Of a stretch of DNA of 55,285 bases, positions 26,575-34,817 are shown piece by piece. The stretch lies in contig NZ_AOIT01000033.1 in assembly GCF_000337475.1 (NCBI RefSeq), positions 755-56,039 on the forward strand. The letters are read 5' to 3'. A model generated the notes under the pieces. It was given only the letters and a program-made list of their open reading frames with translations. It had not been told where the DNA came from and made no database searches. The stretch comes from Natrinema limicola JCM 13563. GTDB lineage: Archaea > Halobacteriota > Halobacteria > Halobacteriales > Natrialbaceae. Position 1 is the first letter of the stretch; each line of letters opens with the position of its first letter. The translations under genes were made by a program, and so were the position numbers.

Positions 26575-28278
26575 CTATTCGTGGAGGCCGCCGACCTGTT
26601 CGTAGAACGACGATTGGAGAGACTCGACCATTTCCTCTTCGCGATCAATGCGCGCGTCGATGACGAACGGGACATCGGCGTTCGTCCCGGTCTCGAGCGC
26701 GTCGGCGAGTTCGTCGGGCGTCACTGCACGCGTCGCCTCGGCCCCGAACGCTTCAGCAGCCTTGACGAAGTCGGTATCGTGGAACTCGACGCCGGCGATG
26801 TCGCCCTCGTCGTCTTGCATCTGCCGGACCATGCCCAGACTCGTATCGTTCAAGACGACGAACGTCGGCGCCACGCCGTGTTCGACGGCCGTCTCGACGC
26901 TGGTCATTGTCATGGCGAAGCCGCCGTCGCCAGCGACGCCGATGACGTCCTTGTCCGTCGTGATCGCCGCCGAAACGGCTGCCGGCGTAGCCCAGCCCAT
27001 GCTCCCGACGCCGCCGCTGCCGTAGTAGGTCCCCGTGTCGGGGGTCTGCAGGTAGTTCAGGAGCCAGAAGCGGTTGTTCCCGGAGTCGGCTGTGATGATG
27101 GTGTCCGCGTCGACGACGGCTTCGATCTCTTTGACCGCGCGCTGGGGCTTGATTGGTGAGGCATTCGACTTACACTTCGGATCGGAGAACGATTCCCGTG
27201 CCTCGGCCGCCCGGTCGCGTGCCCAGTCGTTGACCACGTCGTCGGGTAGTGCATCCGCGAGGTCGGCGAGGCTCTGCGTAGCATCGCCGATGAGTGCGAC
27301 GTCAGCAGGGTAGACCCATCCGGCGTTGCGGGTGTCGATGTCGGCGTGGATGATCGTCTGTTCGTCCGGTCGGATGAAACCGGGTGCCTGCCAGTTCGTG
27401 TCCATCGGGTTGAGTCGGGACCCGACGACAAGCAGTACGTCAGCCTCGCTGACAACTTGATTCGCTCCTTCGTGGCCGAACGAGCCAATGACGCCCGCGG
27501 CCTGCTCGTGAATCTCGGGAAACGTGGATTTTCCGAGATAGGAGGTAGTGACGACGGCGTCGGTGGCCTCGGCGACTGCCATCAGTTCGTCGTACGCGCC
27601 AGCCGAGTGGACGCCGTTGCCGGCGATGATGACCGGGCGCTCGGCGGCCATCAGTTCATCCACAGCCGTCGCGAGGTCATCAGCGTCGGGACGTGCCTCC
27701 CAGTTTTGTACCTGGTCGTGGCCGTCCCAGACAGGTGGCACTGGATCGTCGGGCATCTCATCGGAAACGGCGTCACCGTCAAGAATGACGGCAGTGGGGC
27801 CGGAGCGGCCAGCCGTCGCGTGTTTGAATGCCAGCTGGAGGCTGCGAATGGTTTCCGTTGGCGACCGAGGGAACCAGTGTTCCTTGGTGTACGCCTCGAG
27901 CGCTGAGGGGAGATCTAGTCCTCCGTAGTCGCCCCGGGCCTGCTGGTAGGGCGCGAGCGTGGAGTAGTCGCCGCGCTCGCTGGCCTCCGTGATGACGACC
28001 ATCGGCGAGGAGGCGAGTTTACCCTCCATTTGTCCGATGGCACCGAGACTGCCGATCCACGGTCCCTGCCCCGCGAGGACGCCGGGATTGCCCGTCATCC
28101 GCCCGTACATCTCCGCCATGATACTCGCCTCGCGCTCGTCACGTGGGCGAACCATGGTCACATCAGACTCCGGGATGAAATCGAGGATTTCGATGACCCG
28201 GCCGCCCGGATACCCGAACAGATACTCGACGTCCTGGGCGTCGAGCTCTTCGACGAGCCGTTCGCCCGTCTCAGTCAT
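26575..28278 (-). CDS. Thiamine-pyrophosphate enzyme, acetolactate-synthase-like
   Basis: 567 residues with three TPP-enzyme domains. The N-terminal pyrimidine-binding domain has YLFGYPGGRVIEIL and the activating Glu in PRDEREASIMAEMYGR. The central domain (about 195-330) has RPVIIAGNGVHSAG. The C-terminal PP domain has GDGGFAMTMTSVET with the metal loop to LNDTSLGMVRQ. It will decarboxylate a 2-oxo acid or carry out an acyloin-type reaction. The substrate is unknown. Acetolactate synthase is unlikely in this catabolic setting. The start overlaps the EthD gene stop by 8 bp, so the two work together. Confidence 0.88.
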   Translation of the reverse strand: MTETGERLVEELDAQDVEYLFGYPGGRVIEILDFIPESDVTMVRPRDEREASIMAEMYGRMTGNPGVLAGQGPWIGSLGAIGQMEGKLASSPMVVITEASERGDYSTLAPYQQARGDYGGLDLPSALEAYTKEHWFPRSPTETIRSLQLAFKHATAGRSGPTAVILDGDAVSDEMPDDPVPPVWDGHDQVQNWEARPDADDLATAVDELMAAERPVIIAGNGVHSAGAYDELMAVAEATDAVVTTSYLGKSTFPEIHEQAAGVIGSFGHEGANQVVSEADVLLVVGSRLNPMDTNWQAPGFIRPDEQTIIHADIDTRNAGWVYPADVALIGDATQSLADLADALPDDVVNDWARDRAAEARESFSDPKCKSNASPIKPQRAVKEIEAVVDADTIITADSGNNRFWLLNYLQTPDTGTYYGSGGVGSMGWATPAAVSAAITTDKDVIGVAGDGGFAMTMTSVETAVEHGVAPTFVVLNDTSLGMVRQMQDDEGDIAGVEFHDTDFVKAAEAFGAEATRAVTPDELADALETGTNADVPFVIDARIDREEEMVESLQSSFYEQVGGLHE

Positions 28279-28597
28279 GGGTCTCGTCGAGTTGCACAGT
28301 CTCGTCGACGACGAGCGTCGGCCCTGCCTCGAGGTCGATGAACTCCGCGGCGTCGGCTTGGACCTTCTGTCCGACCTCAGACTCGAAGGCCTGGTTGAGC
28401 GCTGTCATGTCGTCGAAGTAGAGCTCAAGGACGCCGTCGTACTCGACGGCATTCGGGTTCGTCGGGACAGACGTCGTGTACTTCCGGAGGCCCGGCAGAT
28501 CCTTTGCGATCGCTGCGTGCTCGCCCTGCCAGCGCTCGGCGAACTCCTCGTGGCTGTACTCGTCCGTGCGGACGAGGAAGTCTACCATCTTAATCAT
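28271..28597 (-). CDS. EthD-domain protein
   Basis: 108 residues from MIKMVDFLVRTDEYSHEEF, a single EthD dimeric alpha-beta barrel domain with WQGEHAAIAKDLPGLRKY, PNAVEYDGVLELYFDDM and a final LEAGPTLVVDETVQ. It shares the general pattern of the tandem EthD gene at 12078. Its stop overlaps the TPP gene start by 8 bp. It is divergent from the IclR gene at 28753 with 155 bp between, suggesting that the IclR protein controls this two-gene operon. Confidence 0.85.
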   Translation of the reverse strand: MIKMVDFLVRTDEYSHEEFAERWQGEHAAIAKDLPGLRKYTTSVPTNPNAVEYDGVLELYFDDMTALNQAFESEVGQKVQADAAEFIDLEAGPTLVVDETVQLDETHD

Positions 28598-28701
28598 GGT
28601 ACTAGCTATCTCATATTCCACACTCTTTGGTTTAACGGTTACCGCTTCCCGCGCCAGCTCACGGGAATCGCTGAAGAGATGTCCAATCGGGTTCGACAGC
28701 T

Positions 28702-28720
28702 TGTTCGAATAGCTTGAACA
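28702..28720. promoter_or_regulatory. Operator-like dyad TGTTC-N9-GAACA (site 1)
   Basis: The sequence TGTTCGAATAGCTTGAACA lies 33-51 bp upstream of the IclR start, immediately upstream of its TATA-like region, and about 105 bp upstream of the EthD-TPP operon start. Identical spacing recurs at 29715, 30240 and 30330. Confidence 0.6.
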
Positions 28721-28752
28721 GGCTTTAGTGAAATTAATTCGTTGAGTATCAC

Positions 28753-29523
28753 ATGTCACTCCCACCTGATGTCGACCGGCCCGTCGAAACCGTCGAACGA
28801 GCGATCGACATCATCGACTACCTCAAGGAGAACGGACCTGCAACGATCGCCGAGGTGACGGCCCATCTCGGCTGTGCCAAGAGCACTACCCATCGCCACC
28901 TGAAGACGCTCGAGGCGAGCAGCTTTCTCATCGAGGAAAACGACGAATATCGTCTCGGGATTCGGTTTTTGGACTACGGCGTCATCGCTCGAGACAGGCA
29001 CACGTTCTATCGGGAAGTGAAATCGAAAGTTGATACTCTCGCCGACGAGACCGACGAGAAGATCTGGTGTGCCGTCGAGGAGCACGGGCGGAGCGTTCAT
29101 ATCTACGGCGCGCAGGGGAAACGCTCCGTGCGGACGTACGCTCGCCTGGGACATCAGAACTACCTCCACCAGCATGCCGCGGGGAAGGCGATACTGGCGT
29201 ATCTGCCGGACGAGCGCATCGACGAGATCGTCGAGACGTACGGATTGCCAGCACGAACGCAACATACGATAACGACCGCGGACGAGCTCTGGGACGAGAT
29301 CGAGGCCATTCGCGAGCGTGGGTACGCACTGAACATTGAGGAGTCCGTCGAAGGGCTCCACGCGATCGGGGCACCGATAAAAGATGAGAACGGGACTGCA
29401 CTCGGCGCTATCAGCATCTCGGGGCCTGCGAATCGCCTCGACGGATCGTTCCTCCGGGAAGAACTCCCGACGCTACTGCTCGGGACAGTCAACGAAATCA
29501 CGATTAACCTCGCACACGCCTGA
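28753..29523 (+). CDS. IclR family transcriptional regulator
   Basis: 256 residues. The winged HTH is TIAEVTAHLGCAKSTTHRHLKTL split around residues 32-54, and the IclR effector domain has HAAGKAILAYLPDERIDEIVE and GLHAIGAPIKDENGTALGAI. It starts at the ATG at 28753, about 27 bp after TTTAGTGAAAT, as expected for a leaderless message. It is divergent from the EthD-TPP operon. A TGTTC-N9-GAACA dyad overlaps its promoter, so autoregulation and control of the divergent operon are likely (inference). It is a homologue of the IclR gene at 4018. Confidence 0.92.
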   Translation: MSLPPDVDRPVETVERAIDIIDYLKENGPATIAEVTAHLGCAKSTTHRHLKTLEASSFLIEENDEYRLGIRFLDYGVIARDRHTFYREVKSKVDTLADETDEKIWCAVEEHGRSVHIYGAQGKRSVRTYARLGHQNYLHQHAAGKAILAYLPDERIDEIVETYGLPARTQHTITTADELWDEIEAIRERGYALNIEESVEGLHAIGAPIKDENGTALGAISISGPANRLDGSFLREELPTLLLGTVNEITINLAHA

Positions 29524-29714
29524 CGGACGACCGTCGCAAGACGGCTTCTCGAGGGTGTGACCCGGCCGCGTCTGTCGCCGCTCACCCAACTATCCGCCCG
29601 AACAGCGGTCACGAGACGGCCGGTTCGCCCGCGGACGCGTATCACATTACCGAACGAGTAATGATATATTCCGACAGGAGCTGGACAGGCTTCCTTCTTT
29701 TCTGTTCCCAATTC

Positions 29715-29733
29715 TGTTCACTTACAGTGAACA
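29715..29733. promoter_or_regulatory. Operator-like dyad TGTTC-N9-GAACA (site 2, perfect)
   Basis: TGTTCACTTACAGTGAACA has eight-base perfect arms around TAC. It lies 192 bp beyond the IclR stop codon. Confidence 0.6.
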
Positions 29734-29912
29734 CAAATTCCGGCGTACCGGAACGTACTTTGGTACTCAGTCAGCGATACCGTGTTTCCCGCGAATATCG
29801 GCCCTAGAAAGCCGGCTACGGCGACACAAACAATCTGTTACTACCTCAATTCATTCGATCTATTCGAATACGCGAATTTGCCAGCTCGACTTGAGAAATC
29901 GAGTTCATTGCC

Positions 29913-29934
29913 ATTACAGAACTAGTTCTGTAAT
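29913..29934. promoter_or_regulatory. Perfect 22-bp palindrome, copy 2
   Basis: The half-site is ATTACAGAACT, followed directly by its exact complement. The related copy at 3565-3586 differs at two positions. A DNA-binding dimer site is likely; no promoter is obvious beside it. Confidence 0.55.
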
Positions 29935-30239
29935 CAGTAGAAGAGCGTGGTACGACGCATCACCACAATGGGCTCGTTTCTGCTATGCCGACCAATGATC
30001 GCGGTGGATCAGAGCTGAGCGCCGGGTCGATATCCCGAAGTCAAGAAAAGGTCTCACGGTTCACGGCCGATATCTGTCTCGAGAAGCTCCAAAACCACTG
30101 ATTCAATTATGATGAACGCAAATCCGGCCCCAACTGACTGGCAATGGCTCTCAAGGATCGGGCCGATGGCAAATCCACTCGCTGTCATGCGATTAAATCG
30201 AATATTCCGTGACCAGAACTGTGAACATCGACGTGCGAG

Positions 30240-30258
30240 CGTTCACTGTCGATGAACA
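30240..30258. promoter_or_regulatory. Operator-like dyad (site 3, one mismatch)
   Basis: CGTTCACTGTCGATGAACA has the TGTTC-N9-GAACA form with one changed base. A GTGAAC half-site lies 14 bp upstream. Confidence 0.45.
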
Positions 30259-30329
30259 ACCATCATTGAACGAGAAATCGACGCTTAGCTGGTAGCGGCA
30301 GCAGATAGCCCTGTTCGACAATGAAAAAT

Positions 30330-30348
30330 TGTTCGATAAGGGTGAACA
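30330..30348. promoter_or_regulatory. Operator-like dyad TGTTC-N9-GAACA (site 4)
   Basis: TGTTCGATAAGGGTGAACA keeps both five-base arms and the nine-base spacer. It is flanked by additional TGTTC half-sites at 30312 and 30359. Confidence 0.5.
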
Positions 30349-30381
30349 GTTATGCTACTTGTTCACAGAGTACGATCGTGA

Positions 30382-31191
30382 TCAGCTGCTCGGCCAGTCG
30401 GGCTCGCGATCCTCAAAGAAGGCGTCGATGCCCTCGTTCTTATCGTCGGTCGCGAATAGTTGTGCGAATAGTTCAGCCTCGTACTCGATGCCCTCCTCTA
30501 AGCCCATCCGCGAGGCGGCTTTGACGGACTTTTTCGCGAACTCGAGTGCGACCGGGCTCTTCTCGGCCATTGCTGCGGCGAGGTCGTAGACGCTGTCGTC
30601 GAACGTCTCGTCGGCGTGTACCTCGTCGACGAGGCCGATGTCTGCGGCTTCTTCGGCGTCGATGAGTTCACCGGATAGGATGAGCCGCATGGCGTGGCCT
30701 TCACCGACTAGTCGCGGGAGGCGCTGGGTGCCGCCACCGCCCGGCATGATACCGAGGTTGATCTCGGGTTGACCGATTTTCGCGTCCTCGTGGGCAATGC
30801 GGACATCGCACGCCTGGATGAGTTCGCAGCCCCCTCCCAGTGCATGGCCGTTAATCCGGGCGATGACCGGGATCGGACAGTCGTCGACGCGCTCGTAGAC
30901 GCGCGGGCGCTTGCTCGCTTCACGTTGCTCTAGCATACCCCGTTCGCGCAGTTCCGTCACGTCCGCGCCCGCGACGAACGCGCCGGATTCCTCAGCACCC
31001 GTCAGGACGACGACGCGCACGTCGCTGTCCTCGACGGCGTCGAGAACGTCTTTGAGTTCCGACCGCAACTGTGCGTTGAGCGCATTGCGGGCGTCTGGTC
31101 GGCATAGTTCGATCGTCGCTACGTGCTCGATACGGTCACCGACGGTGGCGTTTACCGTCTCACACTCGGCGGCGGTCGCTTCGATCGACAT
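30382..31191 (-). CDS. Enoyl-CoA hydratase (crotonase family)
   Basis: 269 residues with both catalytic Glu residues of true hydratases: one in GGGCELIQACD, the other in IGQPEINLGIMPGGGGTQRL. The oxyanion-hole segments SGAFVAGADVTEL and INGHALGGG are also present. It hydrates enoyl-CoA to 3-hydroxyacyl-CoA and could serve as the PaaF step of phenylacetate catabolism or general beta-oxidation. Its start shares one base (TGATG) with the stop of the 3-hydroxyacyl-CoA dehydrogenase gene, so the two are an operon. Confidence 0.92.
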   Translation of the reverse strand: MSIEATAAECETVNATVGDRIEHVATIELCRPDARNALNAQLRSELKDVLDAVEDSDVRVVVLTGAEESGAFVAGADVTELRERGMLEQREASKRPRVYERVDDCPIPVIARINGHALGGGCELIQACDVRIAHEDAKIGQPEINLGIMPGGGGTQRLPRLVGEGHAMRLILSGELIDAEEAADIGLVDEVHADETFDDSVYDLAAAMAEKSPVALEFAKKSVKAASRMGLEEGIEYEAELFAQLFATDDKNEGIDAFFEDREPDWPSS

Positions 31192-32075
31192 CAGTCATCA
31201 CCCCAGTCGCCGCTCGTGCCGACGATTTCGCCGTCCTCCCAGACATAGAATCCTTCACCGCTTTTCTTGCCAAGTTTGCCGGCTCGGACTTTCCGTTTTA
31301 ACACCTGTGGGGGCTTGAATCGCTCGCCGAGTTCCTCACGGAGGTACTCGAGGATGTCCAGTCGAACGTCGAGCCCAACGACATCGCCGAGTTCGATCGG
31401 TCCCATCGGGTGGTTGTAGCCGAGTTCCATCGCGGTGTCGATGTCCCGCGGATCGGCGACGCCTTCCTCGACCATCCGCATCGCCTCGACACCGAGCGCG
31501 ACACCCAGCCGCGAGGACGCGAAGCCGGGGGCGTCGGTCACTTCGACAGGTGTCTTATCGATGTCCTCAATGTACTCGTGGGCGAACTCGAGGGTCTCGT
31601 CGTCGGTCTGCTCGGCGACGACGATTTCGACGAGTTCCATGATGTGGACAGGATTGAAGAAGTGCAGTCCGATCACACGGCCGTCGTTCGCCGCCGCGCT
31701 CGCGATCTCCGTGATCGACAGCGAGGAGGTGTTCGTCGCGATGACCGTCTCGTCGTCGACCAGCTCTTCGACGTCCGCCATCGTCGACTTCTTGAGGTCT
31801 AAGTCCTCGGGAACGGCTTCGACGACGAGATCCGCGTCCGCGACGGCCTCCTCGAGGTCCGTCGTTCCCGAGAGGCGCTCGAGGGCGGCGTCGGCCTCCT
31901 CGCGGGTGACCTTGTCGCGTTCGATGCCGCCCTCGAGGTTGTCCTCGATCGACTTGAGGCCGTTCTCGACATATTCCGTCTCGATGTCCCGGACGATCAC
32001 GTCGTGGCCAGCCATGGCGGTTACTTGTGCGATTCCGTGCCCCATAGTTCCAGCTCCAAGTACTGCGACTCGCAT
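31191..32075 (-). CDS. 3-hydroxyacyl-CoA dehydrogenase
   Basis: 294 residues from MRVAVLGAGTMGHGIAQ, the NAD-binding fold. The catalytic His lies in GLHFFNPVHIMELVEIV, followed by VEVTDAPGFASSRLG and NHPMGPIELGDVVGLD in the C-terminal helical domain. It oxidises 3-hydroxyacyl-CoA to 3-oxoacyl-CoA (PaaH/Hbd type). The frame is open for two further codons, but MRVAVLG is the family start. It is followed by the hydratase gene with a TGATG junction. Confidence 0.93.
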   Translation of the reverse strand: MRVAVLGAGTMGHGIAQVTAMAGHDVIVRDIETEYVENGLKSIEDNLEGGIERDKVTREEADAALERLSGTTDLEEAVADADLVVEAVPEDLDLKKSTMADVEELVDDETVIATNTSSLSITEIASAAANDGRVIGLHFFNPVHIMELVEIVVAEQTDDETLEFAHEYIEDIDKTPVEVTDAPGFASSRLGVALGVEAMRMVEEGVADPRDIDTAMELGYNHPMGPIELGDVVGLDVRLDILEYLREELGERFKPPQVLKRKVRAGKLGKKSGEGFYVWEDGEIVGTSGDWGDD

Positions 32076-32191
32076 ACACAAGCAATACCGTGGGTCCCTA
32101 AAAGCCGTTTCCGTTTCATACGTGTGAGTCCGATCCGGCGCACCCGCGATCCGTCTGTGGATGCCCCGGGGAATTCGTCACAACCTCCGTC

Positions 32192-32539
32192 TCAGAAGAC
32201 GAGCGCGGGACCGAACTCGAGCACCCAGAGGGCGGCCATCCCGACGCCGATCGTCAACAGAATGTTCCCGCGCCACCACGCCACCGCGGCGGCGACGATA
32301 CCGGCGGCCAGCCGGTCGTCTATGACCATCGCGGCGACATCTGGACTCGGCGTGACGAGTCCAGGGGCGACGAGTGCTGCGAGCACCGCCGGAGGGACGA
32401 ACTTGAGAACGAGCTTGACACGCGGCGGAACCTGGTTGATTCGGCCGAACAAGTGGATAAAGGAGAGCCGGATGAGATAGGTCGCGACGGCGATCACAAG
32501 GATAATGACCCAGATACCGAGCGTGGAGAACTCGCTCAT
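32192..32539 (-). CDS. azlD: AzlD family membrane protein
   Basis: 115 residues with four hydrophobic segments (WVIILVIAVATYLIRLSF, LVLKFVPPAVLAALVAPGL and two more). The pattern TYLIRLSFIHLFG matches AzlD, the small subunit of the branched-chain amino-acid exporter AzlCD. Its start overlaps the azlC stop by ATGA. Confidence 0.88.
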   Translation of the reverse strand: MSEFSTLGIWVIILVIAVATYLIRLSFIHLFGRINQVPPRVKLVLKFVPPAVLAALVAPGLVTPSPDVAAMVIDDRLAAGIVAAAVAWWRGNILLTIGVGMAALWVLEFGPALVF

Positions 32540-33234
32540 CGGTCCATCGCCTCCTCAGTGGTCACGCCGGCGGCGATCCCGACGGCTGCGGCGATGAGGA
32601 GGTCGAGTCCCGCCGGCAGTCCGAACTCGGCGACGGCGTACGCCGCGGCGATCGCGACGATGGCGCTGGCGAGGGCGGATACGACCTGCGGGAGATCCTC
32701 GATTGCCGGGACCAGGATCGCGAGGAAGACTAGCGGAATCGCGAACATGAGGTTCAGCGACTCCGGAATGCCGGCACCGAGGACGAAGCCAACGATCGTC
32801 GTGGCGACCCAGACGACCCAGATACTCACGCCGAGCCCGAGGTAGTACAGCCGCTTGTCACGGCTTCGGGCTTCCGCGGCGTACTCGGCGATGGACATCG
32901 CGTAGACGTGATCGGTGAGGAAGTATGCGAGATACGCCCGCGTTCGCTTCCCGTAGTCGGTAAAGTGTGGCGCGATCGACGCTGAGTACATGAGCATCCG
33001 CAAGTTGACGACGATTCCAGTGATGACGATGATGGTGAGCCCTGCGTTCGCACCGATCAACTCGACGGTGACGAGCTGTGCGGTGCCCGCAAAGATACCC
33101 GCGGACATCATCGTCGTCTGGGCAACCGACAGTCCCGCACCGTCAGCGGCGATCCCGAAGACGAGCGCGAACGGGACGACCCCAAGCAGGATTCCAATGG
33201 AGTCGCGCGCTCCCGCGCTAAAATCTTCGTTCAT
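32536..33234 (-). CDS. azlC: AzlC family branched-chain amino-acid permease
   Basis: 232 residues from MNEDFSAGARDSIGILLGVV. AzlC features are PFALVFGIAADGAGLSV, SAGIFAGTAQLVTVELIGA and NLRMLMYSASIAPHF, with about seven membrane segments. With AzlD it forms an exporter of branched-chain or related amino acids. The frame is open much further upstream (to about 34188) without homology; this is a GC-driven extension antisense to the thiolase gene. The azlC-azlD overlap is ATGA. Confidence 0.9.
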   Translation of the reverse strand: MNEDFSAGARDSIGILLGVVPFALVFGIAADGAGLSVAQTTMMSAGIFAGTAQLVTVELIGANAGLTIIVITGIVVNLRMLMYSASIAPHFTDYGKRTRAYLAYFLTDHVYAMSIAEYAAEARSRDKRLYYLGLGVSIWVVWVATTIVGFVLGAGIPESLNLMFAIPLVFLAILVPAIEDLPQVVSALASAIVAIAAAYAVAEFGLPAGLDLLIAAAVGIAAGVTTEEAMDR

Positions 33235-33675
33235 GGAGTATCTAGTTGGGTGACCGTGGCGTTGTGGGGGGTTGTTCGAGGGCTGTACGATCGTTGGATC
33301 GACGGGGATGACGGACCCATCGATGCGGTATCTGGCGCTAACATGTTGAGATCGACATAAGTCCCGACGAAGCGGGAACGCGACACCACAGACGATCCGG
33401 CGACTGCGATCTCGACAGTGATCGGGCTGGACATGCCCGTCTCGTCCTCCGCTGAACGATCGCAGGCATCCGGAGGTCTGTGTGGTGATCATGATCGAGT
33501 CACTGCCGTGCAATGGACATTGCCTACTCTTCCTTTCCATGTCTGACTCAAAACAATGTCGAACGTTCACGATCAAGTGCTGGTATCGAGTACCACGTCT
33601 GAGCCGCCAGTCGTCCGATCCCGACGCAGTCGAGAGCCGAAGGCTTAAACCCCGAACCGTTCGACCTACAGCGTG
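33235..33675. other. Divergent promoter region azlC / thiolase
   Basis: 440 bp without a gene. A TATA-like GCTTAAACC lies about 27 bp upstream of the thiolase start. Apart from a GAACGTTC palindrome near 33562 no clear repeat or RNA was seen. Confidence 0.5.
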
Positions 33676-34812
33676 ATGACACAAGCCAATGCTGTAATTG
33701 TCGATGCAGTCCGAACACCGCAGGCGAAAAAGGACGGCGCGCTCGCTGGCCTGTATCCCGAAGACCTTGTCACGGCGATCCTTGACGCGCTCGTCGAGCG
33801 TACGGGAATCCAAGCAACAGCCTGGGAGGACTTCCGGCTCGGCTGTGCAAACCAGGAGGAGGAACAGGGTCGAAACCTTGCCCGGCAGTCGTTGCTCGCG
33901 GGCGGGTTCCCAGAGACCATTCCTGGCTCGACCACCACGCGCCTCTGTGGCTCCTCGCTGAGCACGCTCAACGACGCCGCCCGCGCCATTGAGGCCGGTG
34001 ACGGTGCCGTCTATCCCGTTGCCGGCGTCGAGCAGATGAGTCGAGTTCCCTTCTCGGACTGGCTCCACCCGGCGATCGAGGAGCGCTACGACGCCGACCG
34101 ACTGCCGATGGGGCAGACCGCCGAGACCATCGCCCGCAGGCACGACGTGAGCCGTACCGATCAAGACGAGTTCGCCCTCCGATCGCACGAGCGGGCGACC
34201 GAGGCAGTCGAAAGTGGCCGATTCGACGACGAAATCGTCCCCGTCGACACCGACGACGGCCTCGTAGAGACTGACGAGACGCCGCGGCCGAACACGACAC
34301 TCGAGAAACTAGGCGAACTCCCGACCGTCTTCCGCGACGACGACCAGGCGTCGGTCACGCCGGGCAACGCCTCGCCGCTGACCGACGGCGCTGCTGGCCT
34401 GCTCGTCACGAGCGAGTCCTACGCCGAGGACCACGGACTCGAGCCGCTTGCCCGGGTCAAAACCCGCGCCGTCGTCGGCGTCGATCCGCTCGTCATGGGG
34501 AAAGGGCCAATCCCTGCGACGCGTGCTGCACTCGAGGACGCCGAGCTCACGATCGACGACATTGACCTCGTTGAACTCAACGAGGCGTTTGCTGCACAGA
34601 GCGTCCACTGTGTCCGCGAACTCGGAATACCTGACGAGAAAGTGAACGTCAATGGCGGGGCGATCGCGCTGGGCCACCCGCTTGGCTGTTCGGGTGCACG
34701 GATCTCGACGACGCTGCTTCATGAGATGGAAAAACAGGACGCCACATACGGGCTCGCGACGATGTGTGTCGGCTTCGGACAGGGTGTGGCGACAATTTTC
34801 GAACGGCCCTAA
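33676..34812 (+). CDS. Thiolase (acetyl-CoA C-acyltransferase)
   Basis: 378 residues from MTQANAVIVDAVRTPQAKK. The nucleophilic Cys is in TTTRLCGSSLSTL, the His in NGGAIALGHPLGCSGAR and the second Cys in TMCVGFGQG, so this is a full degradative-type thiolase (FadA/PaaJ-like). It cleaves 3-oxoacyl-CoA with CoA, releasing acetyl-CoA, and can supply the thiolytic steps after the 3-hydroxyacyl-CoA dehydrogenase. A GTG three bases upstream is an alternative start. The promoter TATA-like box gives a leaderless mRNA. It ends 6 bp from the convergent HMGCS-like gene. Confidence 0.93.
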   Translation: MTQANAVIVDAVRTPQAKKDGALAGLYPEDLVTAILDALVERTGIQATAWEDFRLGCANQEEEQGRNLARQSLLAGGFPETIPGSTTTRLCGSSLSTLNDAARAIEAGDGAVYPVAGVEQMSRVPFSDWLHPAIEERYDADRLPMGQTAETIARRHDVSRTDQDEFALRSHERATEAVESGRFDDEIVPVDTDDGLVETDETPRPNTTLEKLGELPTVFRDDDQASVTPGNASPLTDGAAGLLVTSESYAEDHGLEPLARVKTRAVVGVDPLVMGKGPIPATRAALEDAELTIDDIDLVELNEAFAAQSVHCVRELGIPDEKVNVNGGAIALGHPLGCSGARISTTLLHEMEKQDATYGLATMCVGFGQGVATIFERP

Positions 34813-34817
34813 GATCG

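Larger units (their letters stand above)
29524..30381. other. Large gene-free region with repeated operator-like dyads
   Basis: 858 bp between the ends of two convergent genes with no convincing ORF. It contains a perfect TGTTC-N9-GAACA palindrome at 29715, two further copies at 30240 and 30330, extra half sites (GTGAAC at 30221, TGTTCAC at 30360) and a perfect 22-bp palindrome at 29913. A stretch ending ACGCGTATCAC near 29648 faintly resembles the end of the dispersed repeat. Terminators for both genes should also lie here. Confidence 0.6.

Noticed and set aside
29565-29648. Sixth copy of the 73-nt dispersed repeat
   Set aside because: Only GTCACGAGAC and ACGCGTATCAC resemble copy C; the rest does not align, so it was not counted.
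33235-34188. Upstream extension of the azlC frame
   Set aside because: No homology, and it runs antisense into the thiolase gene; AzlC begins at MNEDFSAG (33234).
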